From the NCBI GenBank assembly GCA_958295905.1, contig OY282382.1, positions 3,000,001 to 3,064,000 of the forward strand: a stretch of DNA of 64,000 nt, given 5' to 3'. The notes beneath the pieces are model-generated. The model worked only from the letters and a program-made list of their open reading frames with translations, was not told the origin of the DNA and searched no databases. The translations under genes were made by a program, and so were the position numbers. Below, piece after piece: positions 61,405 through 64,000 of this stretch (positions within the stretch are counted from its first letter, which is position 1; the number at the start of each line of letters is the position of its first letter). Source of the DNA: an uncultured Vicinamibacterales bacterium (GTDB lineage Bacteria > Acidobacteriota > Vicinamibacteria > Vicinamibacterales > UBA8438).

Positions 61405-61479
61405 CCCGGCGATCGACCGATCGCCGGCTTCGGCCCGCCGGTGCGCCGGGCGGGTCGCGAATCCCGGGGAGGGTGACTG

Positions 61480-62754
61480 ATGCGAGTATCGAAGACGGCG
61501 GTCGGCTTGTGCGCAGCGGCGCTGCTGCTGGGGACGGCGGCGGCGGGTGCCGAGGCCGCGGAAGGGGTCCCGACGTTCGCCGGGGACGTGGCGCCGATTC
61601 TCTACGAGAACTGCGTGGCCTGCCATCGGCCGAACCATCTCGCGCCGATGTCGCTGATTACCTACGACGACGTCCGTCCCTGGGCGCGGGCCGTCAAGAC
61701 GAAGGTCGTCTCGCGCGAGATGCCGCCCTGGGGCGCCGACTCCGGCGTCCGCGCCTACAAGAACGACGTGAGCCTGTCGCGGGACGAGATCGACGTCATC
61801 GCGGCGTGGGTCGACGGGGGAGCGCCGCGCGGCAACGAGGCCGACCTGCCCGAGGCGCCGGAGTTCGCCGAGGGGTGGTCCATCGGCGAGCCCGACCTCG
61901 TCTTCACGATGCTCGAGCCGTTCCGGGTGCCCGCCGACGGCACCGTGCCCTATTCCTACGTCACCGTGCCGACAAGCCTGCCGGAGGACACGTGGATCTC
62001 GGCCCACGAATTCCGCCCCGGCGACCGGCGCGTGATCCACCACGTCATCTCCGAGGTCCTCGAGGACGACGGCCTGCCGGCCACGGCCGAGGTGAAGCTG
62101 CAGCGTGACCGCTCGCGGACCCGGGCCCGCGGCGCCAGCGTCGGCGGCTACGTGCCGAACCGGCTGGGCACCGTCTACGAGGACGGCGTCGCGGTGAAGC
62201 TGCCCGCGGGGGCGGACATCGAGGCCCAGATGCACTACACCACGATCGGCGAGCCGGTGCTCGACCGGAGCAGTTGGGGCGTGGTGGTGGCGCCGGTGCC
62301 GCCGTCGGGCGCGGATCGCCGCCGGGCCGGCGGGGGCGCGGTCGCCAACCTCCTGTTCCGCATCGAGCCGGGGAACCCCGCCTACGAGGTCCGGGCGAAG
62401 CGCCGGATCGACGAGCCCGCGTACCTGTCGAGCATGATGCCGCACATGCACGTGCGCGGGAAGTCCGCGAAGTACATCGTCCGCTACCCCGACGGCAGCG
62501 AGGAAGTGGCGCTGTGGGTGCCCAACTACGACTTCAACTGGCAGCTCCGCTACCATCTCGAGGAGCCGATTCTCATGCCCGCCGGCTCGACGCTGGAGGC
62601 GGTGTTCACCTACGACAACTCGGCCAACAACCGGCACAACCCCGACCCCGCGGCCGCGGTGCGCTGGGGCGACCAGACCTGGGAAGAGATGATGCTGGGC
62701 TACTACGGCACCATCGAGGTCCCCGCCGAGGAGACGACGACGAACGAGCCGTGA
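61480..62754 (+). CDS. Exported monoheme cytochrome c / copper type II monooxygenase-like protein
   Basis: A 424-residue exported protein. A signal peptide (VGLCAAALLLGTAAAGAEAA) is followed by a cytochrome c segment with CVACHRPNHLAPMSLITYDD (CxxCH, axial Met) within residues about 40-115. The rest resembles the copper type II ascorbate-dependent monooxygenase fold: VIHHVISEVL, AQMHYTTIGEP, SMMPHMHVRGKSAKYIVRYP and PAGSTLEAVFTYDNSANN. The HxM/HxH sites could bind copper. Such fused proteins are common in Acidobacteria but not characterised; a heme-fed oxidation of an exported substrate is only inferred. GGGGAGGGTG precedes the ATG. Confidence 0.83.
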   Translation: MRVSKTAVGLCAAALLLGTAAAGAEAAEGVPTFAGDVAPILYENCVACHRPNHLAPMSLITYDDVRPWARAVKTKVVSREMPPWGADSGVRAYKNDVSLSRDEIDVIAAWVDGGAPRGNEADLPEAPEFAEGWSIGEPDLVFTMLEPFRVPADGTVPYSYVTVPTSLPEDTWISAHEFRPGDRRVIHHVISEVLEDDGLPATAEVKLQRDRSRTRARGASVGGYVPNRLGTVYEDGVAVKLPAGADIEAQMHYTTIGEPVLDRSSWGVVVAPVPPSGADRRRAGGGAVANLLFRIEPGNPAYEVRAKRRIDEPAYLSSMMPHMHVRGKSAKYIVRYPDGSEEVALWVPNYDFNWQLRYHLEEPILMPAGSTLEAVFTYDNSANNRHNPDPAAAVRWGDQTWEEMMLGYYGTIEVPAEETTTNEP

Positions 62755-62963
62755 GGCTTGGGGCAGCGCTTGGCCCGGCTCGGCGGCGTCCCGTGCGCCG
62801 GACGCCGCCGAGCCCGGGCGGCCGCCGAGATCCGGCGGCGCGGCGACGACGGCGGCCCCGGCAGCCCGTGGCGAAAGTTTCCGCTGCATCCAGTCGAGCG
62901 CTCCCGGCGCCCCGCAGCGTCCGCCCCGGAACAATTATCACCGGACGGCGTTGATGCAGTGCT
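62755..62963. other. Spacer before the transposase remnant
   Basis: GC-rich, no gene seen. GAACAATTATCACC at about 62931 is a small AT-rich patch. Confidence 0.35.
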
Positions 62964-63134
62964 GTGTTCAGCATCGACGCGCTTGCCTGTCCCCGCTGCG
63001 GCGGAAGCCTCGCGCCGGCCGCCTTGATCAAGGACCCGGCGGTGACCGCGCGGATCCTGGGCCGCCTCGGGTTGCCGGCGACGATCCCCGAGCCCGGTCC
63101 CGCGCGTTCGCCTCCACGGTTGCCGGCGTCGTGA
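62964..63134 (+). pseudogene. C-terminal remnant of an IS91-family-like transposase
   Basis: A frame without its own start, ending at TGA 63132-63134, encodes VFSIDALACPRCGGSLAPAA, then LIKDPAVTARILGRLGLPAT and a Pro-rich tail. This is the typical C-terminus of IS91-like (Y2) transposases: RVF-IDxxxCPRCGG followed by DPxVxxRILxHLGLPxxxP. The upstream frame is stopped by TGA at 62952. Only the tail remains. Confidence 0.6.
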
Positions 63135-63468
63135 ACGGCCGCCGCCCGCGCCGCGAGCGGTCGCCGCGCCCCGGCCCGCCGGTCTCGTCCATCCGAGTCA
63201 CTCCGCTTGAAGTGCGCCCTGCGCGCGATCAACCTGCCTGCGCGCCCCGGACGGTGGCGCGCGCTCGACCTTGACAATCGCCTCCCGCGTGGACAGGATG
63301 AGGCCAATCCACGTGAGGATGCTCGACGATCCGCGCCGTCGGGGGGACGTGAGGTTGACCGGGTTTCCCGCCCGCGGCAGGGTTGAAGAACAGGGAGGGA
63401 TGACCGGAATGGCGCTGACTAATCTCGGCCGCAAGCTCCTCCGGCGGGTCGCGTGACGGTAAGTTTCG
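63135..63468. other. Spacer upstream of the second ATPase gene
   Basis: Contains TTGACA at about 63271 (consensus -35) but no good -10 at 17 bp. A short ORF with AGGGAGGG (63387-63456) ends just before the ATPase start; it gives only MTGMALTNLGRKLLRRVA and is not convincing. Confidence 0.35.
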
Positions 63469-64000
63469 ATGCGGATTGAGCAGATCGGGATCAAGAACTA
63501 CCGCGTGTTCCGAGACGTCAAACTGACCCATCTGCCGCCCATGGCGGTTCTCATCGGCGCCAACGGAACGGGCAAATCGACGCTGTTCGACGTGTTCTCG
63601 TTCCTGAAGGACGCCCTCGCCGGCAACGCCGCCTCCGCGGTCGCCCGGCGCGGCGGATTCCGGGAGCTGGCCAGCCGGGGGGAGCGGGGTCCGGTCGGGA
63701 TTACGGTAAAATTTCGGGAGAGTGGTGGCCGCTTGGCTACATACATGCTCGAAGTGATGACTGACGGTCACCGAGTGGTGGTTGGTCGTGAGGTACTGCG
63801 TTATACCCGAAAACCAAGCTCAGGTCGCCCGTGGCACTTCGTCGATTTCTCGCATGGCCGGGGCACAGCAATCACCAACGAGTCCGTTTACGGGACGGGC
63901 GCAGACGAAGCACGGGAAGAATACGAACTTGACGATCCCAGCACCCTGGCGATCAAGGGCCTTGGCCAATTCCGAGAATTTCGTGTCGTCTCGGAATTTC
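63469..64000 (+). CDS. ABC/SMC-like AAA ATPase, partial at window end
   Basis: The frame is open from ATG 63469 to the window edge (177 codons). MRIEQIGIKNYRVFRDVKLT, then Walker A GANGTGKST near residues 30-38 and FDVFSFLKDALAGN, is the start of an AAA_15/AAA_21 ATPase like that at 41637 (MKLLTLRARSYRSLRD, GANASGKST). The following part (SAVARRGGFRELASRGERGP) is the typical RecF/OLD-like lid region. Codon use becomes less GC-biased past about 63700, unlike the neighbourhood. Its partner gene, if any, lies outside. Confidence 0.85.
   Translation, partial: MRIEQIGIKNYRVFRDVKLTHLPPMAVLIGANGTGKSTLFDVFSFLKDALAGNAASAVARRGGFRELASRGERGPVGITVKFRESGGRLATYMLEVMTDGHRVVVGREVLRYTRKPSSGRPWHFVDFSHGRGTAITNESVYGTGADEAREEYELDDPSTLAIKGLGQFREFRVVSEF

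Noticed and set aside
63229-63771. Minus-strand frame over the second ATPase gene
   Set aside because: The plus strand has a clear Walker A ATPase start; the minus frame lacks family features.

Overview
The window is a 64-kb, very GC-rich (about 70%) chromosomal stretch that looks like a member of the Acidobacteriota, probably class Vicinamibacteria. This is inferred, not proven. The pointers are an ADOP-type FtsX-like permease, several periplasmic PQQ-dependent dehydrogenases, two secreted proteins sharing a TPWG-PDLQG start, an ECF sigma factor overlapping a Ser/Thr kinase, and PEGA and DUF3500 proteins. No rRNA, tRNA or CRISPR array was seen.

Layout. 1-8 kb: the 3' end of an enolase-superfamily gene, enolase, a DUF2007 protein, a PEGA protein, an M20 peptidase, a DinB protein and a DUF983 protein. 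8-12.4 kb: a K+ channel with an RCK-like domain that overlaps larE tail to tail, a Ca2+/Na+ antiporter and an orphan HicB-like gene. 12.4-20 kb: one long ORF joining a cysteine desulfurase to an M14 peptidase, then a secreted protein coupled to an Omp85 protein, a HAD phosphatase and a PaaI-type thioesterase. 20-33 kb: two PQQ dehydrogenases, an RRM protein that seems to start at ATT, a HicA/HicB-like pair, the ADOP permease, an SMP-30 lipoprotein and the first TPWG protein. 33.9-37 kb: a four-gene LiaF-like, LiaF-like, LytS-like, LytR-like operon. 37.9-41.6 kb: a third PQQ dehydrogenase, a GlcG/HbpS-like protein and a secreted esterase. 41.6-44.8 kb: a defence-type island with an ATPase + DUF4276 pair, a TonB-receptor remnant, a truncated DUF262 gene and decayed PQQ gene ends. 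44.8-52 kb: the second TPWG protein, PBP1A, an Asp/Glu-racemase-like protein and a DUF3500 protein. 52.5-62.8 kb: a PQQ dehydrogenase with an inserted cytochrome c site, a START-like protein, the kinase/ECF pair, a phosphotransferase, MaoC and acyl-CoA dehydrogenase cluster, and a cytochrome/copper-oxidase-like secreted protein. The end holds an IS91-like transposase remnant and the 5' part of a second ATPase gene.

The most striking content is non-coding. (1) A family of about 172-bp elements with 17-bp terminal inverted repeats is present six times; five copies are flanked by 9-10 bp direct repeats that differ from copy to copy. These are MITE-like non-autonomous transposons with readable target-site duplications. 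(2) A second family of about 185 bp has three copies, two with 8-bp flanking repeats. (3) Many intergenic spaces are built of imperfect tandem copies of the 3' end of the neighbouring gene (DUF983, Omp85, DUF3500, PQQ dehydrogenase), which suggests a recurrent local amplification process.

The genes suggest a heterotrophic, probably aerobic Gram-negative cell that oxidises alcohols or sugars in the periplasm through quinoproteins and breaks down peptides and acyl-CoAs. Mobile-element and defence-gene turnover is concentrated near 41-44 kb and 63-64 kb.
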